Assembly (NCBI RefSeq): GCF_009806555.1
Contig: NZ_VUOK01000003.1
Location: forward strand, 434,001 to 498,000
Reading direction: 5' to 3'
Origin: Methylobacterium sp. 2A
Lineage (GTDB): Bacteria; Pseudomonadota; Alphaproteobacteria; Rhizobiales; Beijerinckiaceae
Length of the DNA: 64,000 bases
In this document: positions 9,351 to 18,569 of the stretch, piece by piece
Layout: every line of letters begins with the position of its first letter
Position numbering within the stretch: position 1 is the stretch's first letter
The notes under the pieces: model-generated
The model's input: only the letters and a program-made list of their open reading frames with translations
Told to the model about the DNA's origin: nothing
Databases searched by the model: none
Program-made: the position numbers and the translations under genes

Positions 9351-10406
9351 ATGGCAATCTCAGCGGCGATCGGGACGCCTCTCGATACCTGTCTGGCGCA
9401 GGCCGTGGACGGCAACCCGGCGTTGAAGGACGCCGCCGCGGTGATTGCAGCGGTGGCACGTTCCGCGGTGGAGATCAGCGAGCGGATCGGGCGCGGGGCG
9501 CTCGGCGGCGACCTCGCGGCGGCGGGCGAGCACAACAGCGACGGCGACGTCCAGAAGGCGCTCGACGTGATCGCCCACGAGAGCGTGACGGCGGCCCTGC
9601 GCGGCGCCCCCGTGGCCGAGGTCGCCTCCGAGGAGGCCGAGGAGGTGATGCGGCTCAATCCCGACGCGCCGCTCGCCGTCGCCATCGACCCGCTCGACGG
9701 CTCCTCCAACATCGGCGTCAACATGGCGGTGGGGATGATCTTCGGCATCCGGCCATCGATCAAGGATCCGTCGAACCCCATCGCGTCGTTCACGACACCA
9801 GGCTCGGCGCAGATCGCGGCGGGCTTCGTGACCTACGGTCCGGCCACCGCGCTGATCCTGACGCTCGGCCAGGGCACCCAATCCTACGTGCTCGACCGCA
9901 AGGACGGGACGTTCAAGCTGACGAGCCCGGCCATGTCGGTCCCGGCCGCCACCAAGGAATTCGCCATCAACGCCTCGAACGCCCGGCACTGGGACGCCCC
10001 GGTGAAGGCCTATATCGAGGATTGCCAGCGCGGCACCGAGGGGCCGCGCGACAAGGACTACAACATGCGCTGGCTCGCCTCCCTGGTGGCCGACATCCAG
10101 CGCGTGCTGACCCGCGGCGGCGTGTTCCTCTATCCCGGCGACGCCCGGAAGAATTACGCCCGCGGCCGCCTGCGGCTCCTCTACGAGGTCGCCCCCGTGG
10201 CGATGCTGGTGGAGCAGGCCGGCGGCGCAGCCACCGACGGTCAGACGCGCATCCTCGACATCGTCGCCACCGGGATCCACGAGCGCGCCCCGCTGGTCTG
10301 CGGCTCGACTGAGGAGGTCGAGTGCGTCGCCGCCTATTACGGCGGCGGCAAGCCCGATGCCGGCCGCTCGCCGCTGTTCGGCCAGCGCGGCCTGATGCGC
10401 TCGTAA
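9351..10406 (+). CDS. fbp: Fructose-1,6-bisphosphatase, class I
   Basis: 351 aa, full length. It hydrolyses fructose-1,6-bisphosphate to fructose-6-phosphate (gluconeogenesis, regeneration of pentose phosphates). The metal-binding/catalytic block AIDPLDGSSNIGVNMAVG is intact, as are the substrate-site motif KNYARGRLRLLYEVAPVA and the late ILDI motif. The start is set by AGGAG at 9336-9340, 10 bp before ATG; an upstream in-frame extension has no such signal. First gene of the fbp-prk-rpe-cbbY group, divergent from the CbbR/QscR gene and probably controlled by it. Confidence 0.96.
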   Translation: MAISAAIGTPLDTCLAQAVDGNPALKDAAAVIAAVARSAVEISERIGRGALGGDLAAAGEHNSDGDVQKALDVIAHESVTAALRGAPVAEVASEEAEEVMRLNPDAPLAVAIDPLDGSSNIGVNMAVGMIFGIRPSIKDPSNPIASFTTPGSAQIAAGFVTYGPATALILTLGQGTQSYVLDRKDGTFKLTSPAMSVPAATKEFAINASNARHWDAPVKAYIEDCQRGTEGPRDKDYNMRWLASLVADIQRVLTRGGVFLYPGDARKNYARGRLRLLYEVAPVAMLVEQAGGAATDGQTRILDIVATGIHERAPLVCGSTEEVECVAAYYGGGKPDAGRSPLFGQRGLMRS

Positions 10407-10429
10407 GCGCCACGCGAAGCCCGGAAAGA

Positions 10430-11290
10430 ATGTCGGCGCGGCATCCCATCATCTCGGTGACCGGCTCCTCGGGGGCCGGCACCACCTCGGTGCGCAACAC
10501 CTTCGAGCAGATCTTCCGCCGGGAGGATGTGCGGGCGGTGTTCATCGAGGGCGACGGCTTCCACGCCTTCGACCGGGACACGATGCGGACCATGATGGCG
10601 CGCGAGCCGACCCTGTCGCACTTCGCGCCCCGGGCGAACCTCCTGCCGGAACTGGAGGCGGTGTTCCGCAGCTACGCCGAATCCGGCACCGGCCGCACCC
10701 GCCACTACGCCCACGACCAGCACGACGCCCGGATGTACAACATCCCGGAGGGCAGCTTTTCCGAGTGGGAGTCCTTCCCCCCCGATTCCGACCTTCTGTT
10801 CTACGAGGGCCTGCACGGCTGCGTCGCCGACCCGGATGTCGACATCGCCCGCTACGCCGACCTGAAGATCGGCGTCGTGCCGGTGATCAACCTCGAATGG
10901 ATCCAGAAGCTGCACCGGGACCGCTCGTTCCGCGGCTACTCCACCGAGGCCGTTACCGACGTGATCCTGCGGCGGATGCCCGATTACGTGCAGACCATCT
11001 GCCCGCAATTCTCCTTCACCGACATCAACTTCCAGCGGGTGCCGACGGTCGACACCTCGAACCCGTTCATCGCCCGCTGGATCCCCACCGCCGACGAGTC
11101 GATGGTGGTGATCCGGTTCAAGGATCCGAAGGGGATCGACTTCTCCTATCTGGTCTCCATGATCCACGACAGCTTCATGAGCCGGGCGAATTCGATCGTG
11201 ATCCCCGGCGGCAAGCTCGACCTCGCCATGCAGCTGATCCTGACGCCGATGATCATGCAGCTCGTCGAGCGGCGGCGCCGGCTGGCCTAG
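10430..11290 (+). CDS. prkB: Phosphoribulokinase
   Basis: 286 aa, the size of proteobacterial octameric PRK. It phosphorylates ribulose-5-phosphate to ribulose-1,5-bisphosphate with ATP. The P-loop reads VTGSSGAGTTS, the catalytic acidic region is IEGDGFHAFDR, and FYEGLHGC is the conserved Walker-B-like stretch. It starts 23 bp after fbp. No RubisCO, fructose-bisphosphate aldolase or transketolase gene follows. In RubisCO-less M. extorquens PRK has been reported to be essential on methanol because its product is a regulatory ligand, and the gene set here fits that role. Confidence 0.95.
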   Translation: MSARHPIISVTGSSGAGTTSVRNTFEQIFRREDVRAVFIEGDGFHAFDRDTMRTMMAREPTLSHFAPRANLLPELEAVFRSYAESGTGRTRHYAHDQHDARMYNIPEGSFSEWESFPPDSDLLFYEGLHGCVADPDVDIARYADLKIGVVPVINLEWIQKLHRDRSFRGYSTEAVTDVILRRMPDYVQTICPQFSFTDINFQRVPTVDTSNPFIARWIPTADESMVVIRFKDPKGIDFSYLVSMIHDSFMSRANSIVIPGGKLDLAMQLILTPMIMQLVERRRRLA

Positions 11291-11338
11291 AGGGAGGGGA
11301 CATCTTGGAACCCGCCAGAATGTTGCCCCCATCCTCAG

Positions 11339-11452
11339 CCTCATCCTGAGGAGCCCGCGCCAGCGGGCCTCGAAGGAGCCCTCCAGCTGGCCACGCGATA
11401 ACTGGAGCCCTCCTTCGAGGCCTCCGCTGCGCTCCGGCACCTCAGGATGAGG
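11339..11452. repeat. Dispersed palindromic repeat, copy 1
   Basis: The outer ends are an inverted pair CCTCATCCTGAGG / CCTCAGGATGAGG, with inner arms CCTCGAAGGAG / CTCCTTCGAGG. A second copy with the same ends, same inner arms and the shared block GCTGCGCTCCGGCACC lies at 38182-38292. It has the layout of intergenic palindromic elements that recur in alphaproteobacterial genomes. Confidence 0.8.
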
Positions 11453-11464
11453 GTCTTGATGGAA

Positions 11465-11550
11465 TAAGAGCTCCTCACAAAACTCCCGGGCACCAGGGGG
11501 GGCGCCCTCCGGCCACGACAGCCTGGCGGGAGTTTTGTGAGAGGCTCTTA
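11465..11550. repeat. MITE-like hairpin with 24-bp terminal inverted repeats
   Basis: The left arm 11465-11488 (TAAGAGCTCCTCACAAAACT + CCCG) pairs with the right arm 11527-11550 at 22 of 24 positions. The 38-bp centre is GC-rich. There is no coding capacity. It directly abuts the preceding palindromic repeat. Confidence 0.65.
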
Positions 11551-11596
11551 GCCCGCTCAAACCTGCCTGTGCCCGCTCGTTGCTGAAAGACCTGTG

Positions 11597-12283
11597 ATGC
11601 TGCCTCCCGTCATCGCCCCGTCCATCCTCTCCGCAGACTTCTCGAAGCTCGCGGAAGAAACCCGCGCCATCGACGCCGCCGGGGCCGACTGGATCCATCT
11701 CGATGTGATGGACGGCCACTTCGTGCCCAACATCACCTTCGGCCCGCCGGTCGTGAAGGCGCTCCGGCCGCACACGCAAAAATACTTCGACGTGCACCTG
11801 ATGATCGCCCCGGCCGATCCCTACCTCGCGGCCTTCGCGGAGGCCGGCGCCGACGGCATCACGGTCCATGCCGAGGCCGGGCCGCATATCCATCGCTCGC
11901 TCCAGACCATCCGCGACCTCGGCAAGCGCGCCGGGGTGGCGATCAATCCCGGAACCCCGGCGGCCCTGGTCGAGCCGGTGCTCGACCTCGCGGATCTCGT
12001 TCTGGTGATGACCGTCAATCCGGGCTTCGGCGGCCAGAAGTTCCTCAAAAGCTGCATGGAATCCGTGGCGCGGGTGCGCGCGATGGTGGCGGGGCGCGAC
12101 ATCCGGATCCAGGTCGATGGCGGCATCGATGCCGAGACCGTGAAGCTCGCGAGCCGTGCCGGCGCCGACACCTTCGTGGCCGGCAACGCCGTCTTCAGCG
12201 GCGGTCCGGACGCCTATGCCGAGCGCATCGCGGCGATCCGGGACGGCGCGGAGGGCGCCTCCGGTCGCGACCTGTCGTGCTGA
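11597..12283 (+). CDS. rpe: Ribulose-phosphate 3-epimerase
   Basis: 228 aa TIM-barrel enzyme interconverting ribulose-5-phosphate and xylulose-5-phosphate, so it supplies the substrate of the upstream PRK. The N-terminal APSILSADF motif, the metal-binding [12 protein letters not shown], the HLMI strand, the [12 protein letters not shown] loop and the VDGGI phosphate site are all present. ATG 11597 is chosen; a GTG directly before it is also possible. Its end overlaps the next gene by 7 bp. Confidence 0.96.
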   Translation: MLPPVIAPSILSADFSKLAEETRAIDAAGADWIHLDVMDGHFVPNITFGPPVVKALRPHTQKYFDVHLMIAPADPYLAAFAEAGADGITVHAEAGPHIHRSLQTIRDLGKRAGVAINPGTPAALVEPVLDLADLVLVMTVNPGFGGQKFLKSCMESVARVRAMVAGRDIRIQVDGGIDAETVKLASRAGADTFVAGNAVFSGGPDAYAERIAAIRDGAEGASGRDLSC

Positions 12284-13026
12284 GGGCGCTGATCTTCGAC
12301 GTCGACGGCACGCTGGCCGAGACCGAGGACCTGCACCGGCAGGCGTTCAACCGCGCCTTCGCCGAACTGGGCCTGCCCTGGCACTGGGATCCGGCGCTCT
12401 ACGCCGACCTGCTCACCGTGATGGGCGGCAAGGAGCGGCTCGCCCACTACATCGATGCGCAGCACCCGGCCGAGGCCGGGGCGCTCCATGCGCTCGCCCC
12501 GGAGATCCACGCCCGCAAGACCGCAGCTTACGGTGCCCTCGTGTCGGAGCGCCGCTTGCCCCTGCGTCCCGGCATCGCCCGGCTCCTCGCCGAGGCCCGG
12601 GCGGACGGCCTCCGGCTCGCCGTCGCCACCACCACCAGCCGGCCGAATGTCGATCAGTTGCTCGCCGTCAACTTCCCGCCGGGCGCCAAGCCTTTCGACG
12701 TGATCGCGGCCGGCGATGAGGCGGACCGCAAGAAGCCCGCTCCGGATGTGTTCCTCCTGGCGCTCGCCGGCCTGGATGTCTCCGCCTCGGAGGCCGTCGC
12801 GTTCGAGGATTCGGCTGCCGGCATCAGCTCGGCGCGCGCCGCCGGCCTGCCGGTGCTGGCGACCCGCAGCCGCTACACCGAGCGCCACCGGCTCGACGGC
12901 GCCTTCTCGGCGGTCTCGGACCTCGGCGAGCCGGGGCAGCCTCACCGGCACATCGCGGGCCTTGCCTGGCCGCGCCACGTGGTGACGCTGGCCGCCCTGA
13001 AGGATTGGCACGCGGGACGTCGCTAA
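12277..13026 (+). CDS. cbbY: HAD-superfamily phosphatase, CbbY-like
   Basis: 249 aa, starting with GTG inside the end of rpe (7-bp overlap, translational coupling). HAD motif I is [14 protein letters not shown], motif II is ATTTSRPN, motif III is the Lys of RKKPAPDVF and motif IV is FEDSAAGI. CbbY of RubisCO organisms removes xylulose-1,5-bisphosphate, a RubisCO inhibitor. With no RubisCO gene here, a sugar-bisphosphate phosphatase beside PRK could instead clear PRK-derived bisphosphates. The family call is firm; the substrate is not. Confidence 0.85.
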   Translation: MLRALIFDVDGTLAETEDLHRQAFNRAFAELGLPWHWDPALYADLLTVMGGKERLAHYIDAQHPAEAGALHALAPEIHARKTAAYGALVSERRLPLRPGIARLLAEARADGLRLAVATTTSRPNVDQLLAVNFPPGAKPFDVIAAGDEADRKKPAPDVFLLALAGLDVSASEAVAFEDSAAGISSARAAGLPVLATRSRYTERHRLDGAFSAVSDLGEPGQPHRHIAGLAWPRHVVTLAALKDWHAGRR

Positions 13027-13223
13027 GCCGGTGCTGCAAAAGCGACCGCTGCGGCCTGTCCATAGATCGACCTCAACCCTGTCGGACCGCGCGTTCCCCG
13101 GCCCAGATCCTGCGCTTCCTCGCCGCCGTGCGTGCGGCGTGAAACTTCGGACCGCTTCCGACGACGAGGTTGCCCTGCCGAAGCGGACGGGTTCGGCGCA
13201 AGAGAGCGCATCGCGACAAAGGC

Positions 13224-14276
13224 TTAGGGCCGGTCCAGGCGAGGGTCGCGCCGGCCCGCACGACGCCCCTCGCTCCGACCCTGCGCCTCCGTGGCGAACA
13301 GCATCGTGCCGGCCACCACCCCGAGCGCCGCCGCGATCCCGAGCTTGAGCCAGCGCGGATCGGCGGCTGCCACATGCCCGGTCGCGCGCGCGTCGAAGCG
13401 GCCATGCGCCCCGGGATCGGTGTCGACCGGGTCGTAGAGGTTGTCGGGGCGGTTCTTCTGGGCCTGCACGCTGGTCATCTCCCCACGGTAGCCGTGCCGG
13501 GCGAGGTAGCCGTCGATCCAGCCCGGAATCAGCATGTTGCCGACGATCGCCTTCCAGGCCGAGGCGCCGATCCACAATTCCCGCGGCGCGTCGTGGGCCG
13601 CCCGGAATACGTGGCGGGCGATGGCCTCCGGCTGGTAGATCGGCGGCACCGGCTCGAGCTTGCGCGGCAACCGTGAGCGCGCCCAGTCGAATTGCGGCGT
13701 ATTCACCGCCGGCAGTTGCACCATCGTCAGCCGCACCCGGCTGCCGTCGTGGAGCAATTCGCTGCGCAAGGAATCGACGAAACCCCGCACCGCGGCCTTG
13801 GCGGCGCAGTAGCTCGCCTGGAGCGGGATCGACCGGTAAGCCAGCGCCGAGCCGATATGGACGATCGTGCCCCGGTCGCGCGGCACCATGTGCTTGAGAG
13901 CGGCGAGCGTGCCGTGGACCTGCCCGAGATAGGTGACCTCGGTGGCCCGCCGGAACTCGTCCGGCTTGGTCTCCTGCACGGGGGCGTAGATCGTCACCAT
14001 CGCGTTGTTGACCCACACGTCGATGCCGCCGAACCGCTCGGCGAGTTCGTCGGCGGCCTGTGCGACCGCGTCCGCGTCGGCAACATCCGCCGCGAAGGCC
14101 AGCGCCTGGCCGCCGGCCTGCTCCACATCGCGGATCGTGCCCCGGAGCCCCGCCTCGCCCCGGGCGATCAGGCCGACATTCCAGCCGTGCCGGGCGAATT
14201 CGTGGGCGACCGCCCGTCCGACGCCGGCGCTCGCGCCCGCCACCATCACCGTATTGCGTCCGTTCCGGCCTGACAT
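13224..14276 (-). CDS. Short-chain dehydrogenase/reductase with C-terminal membrane helix
   Basis: 350 aa. The SDR cofactor motif is [13 protein letters not shown], the structural motif [11 protein letters not shown] and the catalytic pair YCAAK, with Ser in [10 protein letters not shown]. Beyond the ~250 aa SDR core there is an extension with a hydrophobic helix ([19 protein letters not shown]), so the enzyme is probably membrane-tethered. The Met at 14276 is taken as start because [16 protein letters not shown] is the usual lead-in. Transcribed against the cbbY end. Substrate unknown. Confidence 0.88.
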   Translation of the reverse strand: MSGRNGRNTVMVAGASAGVGRAVAHEFARHGWNVGLIARGEAGLRGTIRDVEQAGGQALAFAADVADADAVAQAADELAERFGGIDVWVNNAMVTIYAPVQETKPDEFRRATEVTYLGQVHGTLAALKHMVPRDRGTIVHIGSALAYRSIPLQASYCAAKAAVRGFVDSLRSELLHDGSRVRLTMVQLPAVNTPQFDWARSRLPRKLEPVPPIYQPEAIARHVFRAAHDAPRELWIGASAWKAIVGNMLIPGWIDGYLARHGYRGEMTSVQAQKNRPDNLYDPVDTDPGAHGRFDARATGHVAAADPRWLKLGIAAALGVVAGTMLFATEAQGRSEGRRAGRRDPRLDRP

Positions 14277-14472
14277 CGGGTCCCCAGCGCGCGAGAAAAT
14301 CCCTGCGGCAACGCCCGATCGCGGCAATCTTTCCAGGGCGATCCGATCACGAACTGCGTGGGTGAGCGCGTTGCTTCGCCGAAACCCGGCGGCCTATAAC
14401 GCGGGCGACCTCACAGCCGCGTCGGCGGGGTCCTCATCCCCGCCCGCGCCAACGCACAAAGTCCGATACGCC

Positions 14473-15219
14473 ATGGCAGGCCATTCCCAGTTCAAGAACA
14501 TCATGCACCGCAAGGGCCGGGTGGACGCGGTCCGCTCGAAGGTGTTCGGCAAGCTCGCCCGCGAGATCACGGTGGCGGCCAAGCTCGGCACGCCCGATCC
14601 GGCCATGAACCCGCGCCTGCGCGCCGCGATCCTGGCGGCCCGCGCCGAGAACATGCCGAAGGACAATATCGAGCGCGCCATCAAGAAGGCCGCCGGCGCC
14701 GACGGCGAGAATTACGAGGACATCCGCTACGAGGGCTACGGCCCCGGCGGCGCCGCCCTGATCGTCGAGGCGCAGACCGACAACCGCAACCGCACCGCCT
14801 CGGACGTGCGCTCGGCCTTCACCAAGTCGGGCGGCAGCCTCGCCGAGACCGGCGCCGTCGCCTTCATGTTCGACCGTGTCGGCGTCATCGCGTACCCGGC
14901 TTCGGTGGCAGACGCCGACACGATGCTGGAGGCCGCCATCGAGGCCGGCGCCGACGACGTGAATTCCGGCCCGGACGGGCACGAGGTGATCTGCGCCCAG
15001 GATTCCTACGGTGAGGTCGCCAAGGCGCTCGAAGCCCGGTTCGGCGAGCCGAGCCGCACCGGCCTGATCTGGAAGGCGCAGAACACGATCGACGTGGACG
15101 ACGAGACCGGCGAGAAGCTGATCCGCCTCGTCGAGGTCATCGAGGATCAGGATGACGTTCAGAACGTCTACGTGAACTTCGCCCTGTCGGATGCGCTGGT
15201 GGCCAAGCTGGAGGCTTGA
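14473..15219 (+). CDS. YebC/PmpR-family protein
   Basis: 248 aa, full length. The hallmark start [20 protein letters not shown] and the conserved [27 protein letters not shown] region are intact, followed by the [21 protein letters not shown] motif. YebC-family proteins were named as DNA-binding regulators, and recent work links them to ribosome function at polyproline stretches. It usually neighbours ruvC in Rhizobiales; ruvC is not present here. Confidence 0.95.
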   Translation: MAGHSQFKNIMHRKGRVDAVRSKVFGKLAREITVAAKLGTPDPAMNPRLRAAILAARAENMPKDNIERAIKKAAGADGENYEDIRYEGYGPGGAALIVEAQTDNRNRTASDVRSAFTKSGGSLAETGAVAFMFDRVGVIAYPASVADADTMLEAAIEAGADDVNSGPDGHEVICAQDSYGEVAKALEARFGEPSRTGLIWKAQNTIDVDDETGEKLIRLVEVIEDQDDVQNVYVNFALSDALVAKLEA

Positions 15220-15525
15220 GCAGGGAGTGCGGTGGGCTTGCCGCTTCTGCGGCGAGAACCCGTCACGATACCGGAATGCGATGAGCCATCAGCCCATCGG
15301 GGCGCGGCTCATCGCAACGCGCGGCGATGGCTCAGAGTGCTCGCTTCATCGAACAGATCACCCCCGCGCCGGCTGCCGACGGGAAGCATGGCGCTGGGCT
15401 CATTCGGTGCTGATCTTGTCACGTATGAGAAAATTCAAATCCTACGTCAGCCGATACCGATTTGGTTAACCGAACCGTAGGTTGGGACACCTTAGCTTGT
15501 CCGGCGAGCAGCTCGGACGGTTTCC
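15220..15525. other. Gene-free spacer with terminator-like dyad and AT-rich patch
   Basis: 306 bp. A perfect 10-bp inverted repeat, GCGATGAGCC (15278-15287) / GGCTCATCGC (15306-15315), lies after yebC and could act as a terminator, although no T-run follows. From about 15420 to 15480 the base composition turns AT-rich, a plausible promoter region for the glycosyltransferase. No ORF is convincing. Confidence 0.5.
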
Positions 15526-16788
15526 ATGAGTCGGAACGACTGGACTTCAGGCGCGCGAAGCGTGAGCCCGATCGACGTCTCGATCGTTATTCCGTGCCTC
15601 AACGAAGAACGGGCTCTGCCCGTCGCCCTGGAGACGGCGCGCGCAGCCCTCGAGCAACTCAGCGAGACGCATGCGCTGACCGGTGAAATCATCGTCGCGG
15701 ACAACGGCAGTATCGACGAGAGCCGCGCGATCGCGGCGGCTGCCGGCGCCCGCGTAGTCGCGGTTTCCCGGCGCGGCTATGGCGCCGCGCTGAACGGCGG
15801 CTTTCACGCCGCTCAGGGCCGCTACCTCGTCATGGGCGATGCCGACGGCTCCTACGATTTTCGCGACGCCGTCGCCATGGTGGCGGCTCTGCGCTCCGGT
15901 GCGGATCTGTGCATGGGGTCGCGCTTTCAGGGCGGCATCGCGGCTGGTGCCATGCCGTGGAAGAACCGCTACATCGGCAATCCTGTGCTGACCGGCATCC
16001 TGAACCTTCTGTTCCGGGCCGGTATCGAGGACGCTCATTGCGGCCTGCGCGCTCTGACGAAAGGCTGCCATCGCCGGCTGAACCTGCGCGGAAGCGGCAT
16101 GGAGTTCGCCAGCGAGATGGTGATCAAGGCGGCGCTGAAGGGCGAGCGCATCACCCAGCGCCCGGCGACCCTGTCGCGCGATTGCCGCGGTCGCGGTTCG
16201 CACCTTCGCCCATGGCGGGACGGATGGCGCCACCTGCGCTACCTGCTGATGTTGAGCCCGACCGGGATCTTCGCAGCCCCCGCCGCTCTGCTCGCGAGCG
16301 GCGGTCTCGCAATCGTGTTTCTGGCCGCGGCCGCCCTGGCCCTGGGCACGGAACGGACGTTCTTCCTTGGCAATTATTGGGTGATCCTGGCCGGTGCGAT
16401 GCTCGGGCTGGCCCACAGCTTGAGCCTTTTTGCTGCGGCAACGCATCTTTACGGTATCCGGGAAGGATACCGGAGATCGAGCCGGCGTCTTGTGCGGTAG
16501 ACATCCTGGATCTCGCTGGAGACGATGCTCGGCGCTGGCCTCATCACCGTCACGGCGGGCGTAACCATCCTTGCGCTGGTGATCTGGTACTGGTCGCGGC
16601 ACAGCTACGGACCGATCGGCAGTGTTCTGCCGGCGGTTGCCGGAACGACGCTTCTGGTGGTCGGCACCCAGAACGCGCTCGGCGGCTTCCTCCTGGCCGT
16701 GATCGGCGGCAACGAGGCTGAATTCCTTCAGTACCAAGCTCCGCAGATCGAGGTTCCGGCACCGGAAGCCCGGCAACCGGCGGCCTGA
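15526..16788 (+). pseudogene. Family 2 membrane glycosyltransferase interrupted by an in-frame amber codon
   Basis: Codons 1-324 encode a GT2 catalytic domain (IVIPCLNEE, nucleotide-binding VMGDADGSYDF, GSRFQGGI, acceptor region NLRGSGMEFASEM) and two membrane helices. A TAG at 16498-16500 then stops the frame. Reading on in the same frame gives TSWISLE and then 87 residues from Met 16525. This tail (membrane helix, SYGPIG, PAVAGTTLLVVGTQNALGGFLLAVIGG) is the usual C-terminal end of this GT2 subfamily. One substitution would restore a 420-residue enzyme of normal size. Relatives transfer sugars to polyprenyl phosphate. It may be a recent null allele, a tolerated truncation, or read through. 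Confidence 0.75.
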
Positions 16789-16933
16789 AACGAACGCTCC
16801 CCGCCGAACCGGGGAGCGGCGCGATGCACGATCGCGCGCCCAGACAGGGGTTGGAGATGGTCTCGATCGCAAGGCGATCGGCAACGGCTCTCGGCGGATG
16901 CCGCGATGGTTCCGGCCGGAATTCAGGATCGCG

Positions 16934-18526
16934 ATGACAGCCGCAACGCCCGACGCCGTCGCGCAGCGCCGTCCGACTGCACGCGGTGTTGCAGCCGGCC
17001 GCGAACGCAGAGCCTGGTGGATGCACATCCTCCTGGCCGCTGCCGTGCTGTTCGCCGTCGCGGCAGCCAATGGACGGCCATCGGTCTTCACCGATACGGC
17101 ATGGTACTATTCGCAAGGGGAGTATCTCGCCACGCGCCTGGGCCTCGCGCTGCCGGACCTCGACGAGAACCGCCGGACCGATCCGACCTCGGTCCTGCCG
17201 GGGTCGCAAGCGATGCGCGACAAGACGCCCGCGACCATCGCAGGCGGTCGATCCCCGTTCTACGGATTGGTCCTCGTCCTGGCGGTCAGATTTGGAACGT
17301 TGTGGCTGCTGGCCGGGGCGCAGGCCTTCCTGGCGGCGTGGTCGATCTGCGTCCTGATCCGCAGGGTGTCGCCGGAGGCGACGCCCGTTTTCTACCAGGG
17401 CGTCGTTCTCGCGCTCGGCCTCGGCACGAGCCTGCCGTTTTTCACCGCCTTCGCGATGCCGGATCTCTATGCCGGACTGCTGATCATCGCGGTGACGATC
17501 CTCGCCTCCCCGGCGCGCCCGCCCGCATCGGAGCGCTTCCTGCTGTGGCTGCTGCTCGTTGCAAGCCTGACGTTTCATGCGGCCAACGTCGCGCTCGCCG
17601 CGGCTCTGTCCGGCATGGCCCTCGCGATCCTGGCCGTGTCCGGAGCGCCATTGCGGGTCATCGCGAACCGGGCGGGATGGCTCACCCTGGCCATTCTGGT
17701 GGCCCTGTCCATGAATTGGGTCTTCGGTGTGATCTACAGGGCGGATACCGGGGTCGCGCAGCGCACGCCGCCCTTCCTCATGGCGCGTCTCCTCGCTGAC
17801 GGGCCCGGCCGAGACTATCTGGCGGCCGTGTGTCCGAACGGGGCCAGCCCGACCTTGTGCCAGTTCGCGGATCGGCCGTTTGCCAGTGAGGACGAGGTCC
17901 TCTGGTCGGAGGATCCTTCGAAGGGCGTTTTCTCCACCTCCGACTATGAGATTCGGGATCGGTTGCGAAACGAGGAGCCGGCCTTCGTATCCGCAGTGGT
18001 CGCGCGCGCGCCCGCAGCCGTCATCACGCGCATTCTGCAGAATGGGCTGCAGCAGCTCATGACCTTCTACGTTTGGGAGCCCATGAAGTCACCCGCACGA
18101 TTTCTGCAATTCGCGTGGTGGCATCGGACGGCGATCCTGCGCATTGTTCCCGATATGAAATCCTGTGCGGCTGTCCCGCAGGCCTGTGATGTCCGGGCAA
18201 ATCCTCTCTTGATTGCGGTCGTTCACATTGTTGTCGTGATGCTGGCGTGGATCTTCGTTGCGTGGTCCGTGCTCAAGACGAAATGCTTTGGCCTCTTCGC
18301 GCGCGCGCAGATGCGCGGAATCGAACAGGTCCCTGCGCTCGCCGGAGCCGCGATGCTCATCGTAACCGGTGTGATCCTGAATGCGGTGATATGCGGGGCC
18401 ATATCGGGCGTCTTCGCCCGCTACCAAGCACGCGTTATCTGGTTGATCCCCTTATTGGCGTTGTTGATCGCCGCTTGGCACCAGCAAAACAGGCGTGCTC
18501 AACCGCACGATCCCCTCTTGCACTAG
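16934..18526 (+). CDS. Polytopic membrane protein of unknown function
   Basis: About 530 aa with some 10 hydrophobic helices, a large extracytoplasmic segment around 250-400 (containing DTGVAQRTPPF and cysteines in CPNGASPTLCQF) and a short polar tail. The general layout recalls GT-C-type glycosyltransferases or O-antigen-type membrane proteins, but I see no diagnostic motif. Met 16934 has AGGA 5 bp upstream and is preferred; Met 16898 is an alternative. It follows the interrupted glycosyltransferase on the same strand. Confidence 0.7.
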   Translation: MTAATPDAVAQRRPTARGVAAGRERRAWWMHILLAAAVLFAVAAANGRPSVFTDTAWYYSQGEYLATRLGLALPDLDENRRTDPTSVLPGSQAMRDKTPATIAGGRSPFYGLVLVLAVRFGTLWLLAGAQAFLAAWSICVLIRRVSPEATPVFYQGVVLALGLGTSLPFFTAFAMPDLYAGLLIIAVTILASPARPPASERFLLWLLLVASLTFHAANVALAAALSGMALAILAVSGAPLRVIANRAGWLTLAILVALSMNWVFGVIYRADTGVAQRTPPFLMARLLADGPGRDYLAAVCPNGASPTLCQFADRPFASEDEVLWSEDPSKGVFSTSDYEIRDRLRNEEPAFVSAVVARAPAAVITRILQNGLQQLMTFYVWEPMKSPARFLQFAWWHRTAILRIVPDMKSCAAVPQACDVRANPLLIAVVHIVVVMLAWIFVAWSVLKTKCFGLFARAQMRGIEQVPALAGAAMLIVTGVILNAVICGAISGVFARYQARVIWLIPLLALLIAAWHQQNRRAQPHDPLLH

Positions 18527-18569
18527 GATCAGGCACGGCTGCTGCCTCGCTATGCGCACCCGACAGCTA

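Larger units (their letters stand above)
11291..11596. other. prk-rpe spacer occupied by two palindromic elements
   Basis: 306 bp without a plausible gene. It is almost filled by a 114-bp dispersed palindrome (11339-11452) and a second hairpin with 24-bp terminal arms (11465-11550). The long structured spacer may terminate or process the transcript between prk and rpe. Confidence 0.7.

Noticed and set aside
8225..9793. Upstream extension of the flavoprotein frame to 936 codons
   Set aside because: The extension runs through the LysR gene and past its start in another frame; the flavoprotein clearly begins at 8224 with a FAD motif.
11339..11550. Possible tRNA or structured RNA gene
   Set aside because: The symmetry is that of palindromic repeats; no cloverleaf, anticodon arm or conserved T-loop was found here or elsewhere in the window.
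16525..16788. Independent 87-aa membrane protein gene
   Set aside because: It is in frame with, and matches the tail of, the upstream glycosyltransferase, so it is treated as part of that broken gene.
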